Source: Methylosinus sp. Sm6 (GTDB lineage: Bacteria; Pseudomonadota; Alphaproteobacteria; Rhizobiales; Beijerinckiaceae). From it: a DNA stretch of 64,000 nt. The position numbers and the translations under genes were made by a program. Below the pieces are notes generated by a model. The model did no database searches, was not told the DNA's origin, and saw nothing but the letters and a program-made list of their open reading frames with translations. Where the stretch lies: assembly GCF_019802345.1 (NCBI RefSeq), contig NZ_JAINDZ010000010.1, positions 1 through 64,000 of the forward strand. The letters run 5' to 3'. This document shows, in pieces, positions 63,082 to 64,000 of this stretch; within the stretch, counting starts at the first letter, position 1, and each line of letters begins with the position of its first letter.

Positions 63082-63693
63082 TCAGCCGAACGGAAAGGCC
63101 CGAAACGCTTCGGTCGACTCGGCGCGCGCGCCGAGGGCGGAGAGTGCGGGACAGGGTTCGGCGAGCGCCTCGGGAAGCATTTCCTGCGTGAAACGGAAGG
63201 CGACGGCGCTGGCGATATCCGCCTGCAGCGGCCGGTCGCCGAAGAGCCAAGGATCGGCGCGCCGGGCCTCCGCCTCCAACAGCCGATAGGCCGCCGCCAA
63301 TTGGCCGGCGAGCCGATCGAGCCAGGGCTGGTGCTGTTTTTCGGCGGGCCGGAGCTTGCGCTCATAGACGATCTGAACTGATTTCTCGCAGGCCGCAAGC
63401 GCGAGGCCGATGATCCGCTGCGCGCGCGCATGGGCCGCAAGTTCGGTCGGCGCGAGCGTGAGACCGGGCGCGGCCAGTCGCTCCGCATATTCGAGGATCA
63501 GGCCGGACTCCATCAGCACGGTTCCGTCGTCGGTCACCAAGGTCGGCGCTTTCACCACGGGATTGATCGCGGAGAAAGCCTCGAACGTCGAAAACACCGA
63601 CAATGATCGATGCTCGAACGGGAGATTCAGCAGTTCGAGAGAAACGGCCACCCGCCGCACATAGGGCGAGTCCAGCATTCCGATCAGTATCAT
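63082..63693 (-). CDS. Glutathione S-transferase family protein
   Basis: 203 residues. The thioredoxin-like N-terminal domain starts ILIGMLDSPYVRRVAVSLELLNLPFEHRSLSVF, with Ser9 as the probable catalytic hydroxyl, and contains VVKAPTLVTDDGTVLMESGLILEYAERL, including the glutathione-binding ES. The all-helical C-terminal domain follows (PWLDRLAGQLAAAYRLLEAEA, PWLFGDRPLQADIASAVAFRF). The substrate is unknown. Confidence 0.92.
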   Translation of the reverse strand: MILIGMLDSPYVRRVAVSLELLNLPFEHRSLSVFSTFEAFSAINPVVKAPTLVTDDGTVLMESGLILEYAERLAAPGLTLAPTELAAHARAQRIIGLALAACEKSVQIVYERKLRPAEKQHQPWLDRLAGQLAAAYRLLEAEARRADPWLFGDRPLQADIASAVAFRFTQEMLPEALAEPCPALSALGARAESTEAFRAFPFG

Positions 63694-63840
63694 CGCTTCG
63701 ATCCCGTCTCTGCGATCATGAAAACTCGAGCGGCCGCTAGGATATCCGACAAGACGAGCGCGACAATAAGAAATTTCGCCGCGGTCTCCGCTTTCCGTTC
63801 GCAGCAGAAGAAGCGCCGTTCGGTCGGATGGAACGTTCTT

Positions 63841-64000
63841 CTACTTCTTCCCCTTGTCGAACGGATTTTCGCCCGAGCGCACCGAGATGCGGATCGGCGT
63901 GCCCGGCAGGTCGAACGCCCTTCGCAATCCATTGGTGAGGAAGCGCATGTAGCTCGCCGGCAGCTCCTCGAGCTGATTGCCGAACAGGATGAAATAGGGC
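63841..64000 (-). CDS. der: GTPase Der (EngA), C-terminal fragment
   Basis: The minus strand encodes the last 53 residues, PYFILFGNQLEELPASYMRF then LTNGLRRAFDLPGTPIRISV and RSGENPFDKGKK, which is the KH-like C-terminal domain of the ribosome-assembly GTPase Der. The gene continues beyond the right edge. Confidence 0.92.
   Translation of the reverse strand, partial: PYFILFGNQLEELPASYMRFLTNGLRRAFDLPGTPIRISVRSGENPFDKGKK

Overview
The window is a chromosomal segment of a high-GC alphaproteobacterium, most likely from the Hyphomicrobiales (Rhizobiales). The support is gene content and order (nrdR-ribD-ribE-ribH-nusB-thiL-hppA beside glyA; glnD-gshB; degP with a two-component system), a cysteine-free L36, an Irr-type iron box and a Zur-type zinc box, and several palindromic intergenic repeat families. 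A methylotroph such as Methylosinus or Methylocystis is possible, but no diagnostic methane or methanol gene is present. There is no rRNA, tRNA, CRISPR array, prophage or intact insertion sequence that I can see.

Layout. 0-6 kb: the start of a polysaccharide-export lipoprotein gene, an orphan FixJ-type regulator, a sensor kinase/regulator pair and a DegP protease, with three hairpins between degP and the regulator. 6-18 kb: a cupin, a haem-type membrane protein, CorA, GrpE, GlnD, GshB, a chemoreceptor followed by a broken Fic gene, an acyl-CoA ligase, and a bactofilin with a ParA-like ATPase. 18-30 kb: HemN, a protease inhibitor, an L,D-transpeptidase, a histone-deacetylase-like hydrolase, rpmJ, a Zur-boxed TonB receptor, and an Irr-boxed rubrerythrin followed by Fe-S reductase and DUF3501 genes. 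30-38 kb: a block of exported proteins (an autotransporter-like barrel, an apparently active TPR-caspase, a caspase-TPR protein whose catalytic His and Cys are both replaced, and a TraB/GumN protein). 38-48 kb: an adaptor with AsmA, small proteins, a J-domain protein, a GNAT, a polysaccharide-deacetylase-like protein, QueC, an orphan KdpD and SixA. 48-64 kb: glyA, an AT-rich AbiJ-like island, an autoregulated HTH gene, the riboflavin/nusB/thiL run, an acyltransferase, H+-pyrophosphatase, a decayed ParD antitoxin, VapBC, a GST and the end of der.

The best candidate for something new is the convergent caspase/pseudo-caspase pair at 32.7-36.2 kb. Both proteins are predicted to be exported, they have opposite domain order, and they sit beside a TIKI-like TraB/GumN protein. 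Next are the metal-regulated units (zinc at 25.2 kb, iron at 28.7 kb), the horizontally acquired AbiJ-like gene after glyA, and signs of gene decay (Fic, ParD, and a helix-hairpin-helix gene cut at the 3' end of kdpD). All functional calls come from reading translated sequence and recognising motifs; no database search was run.
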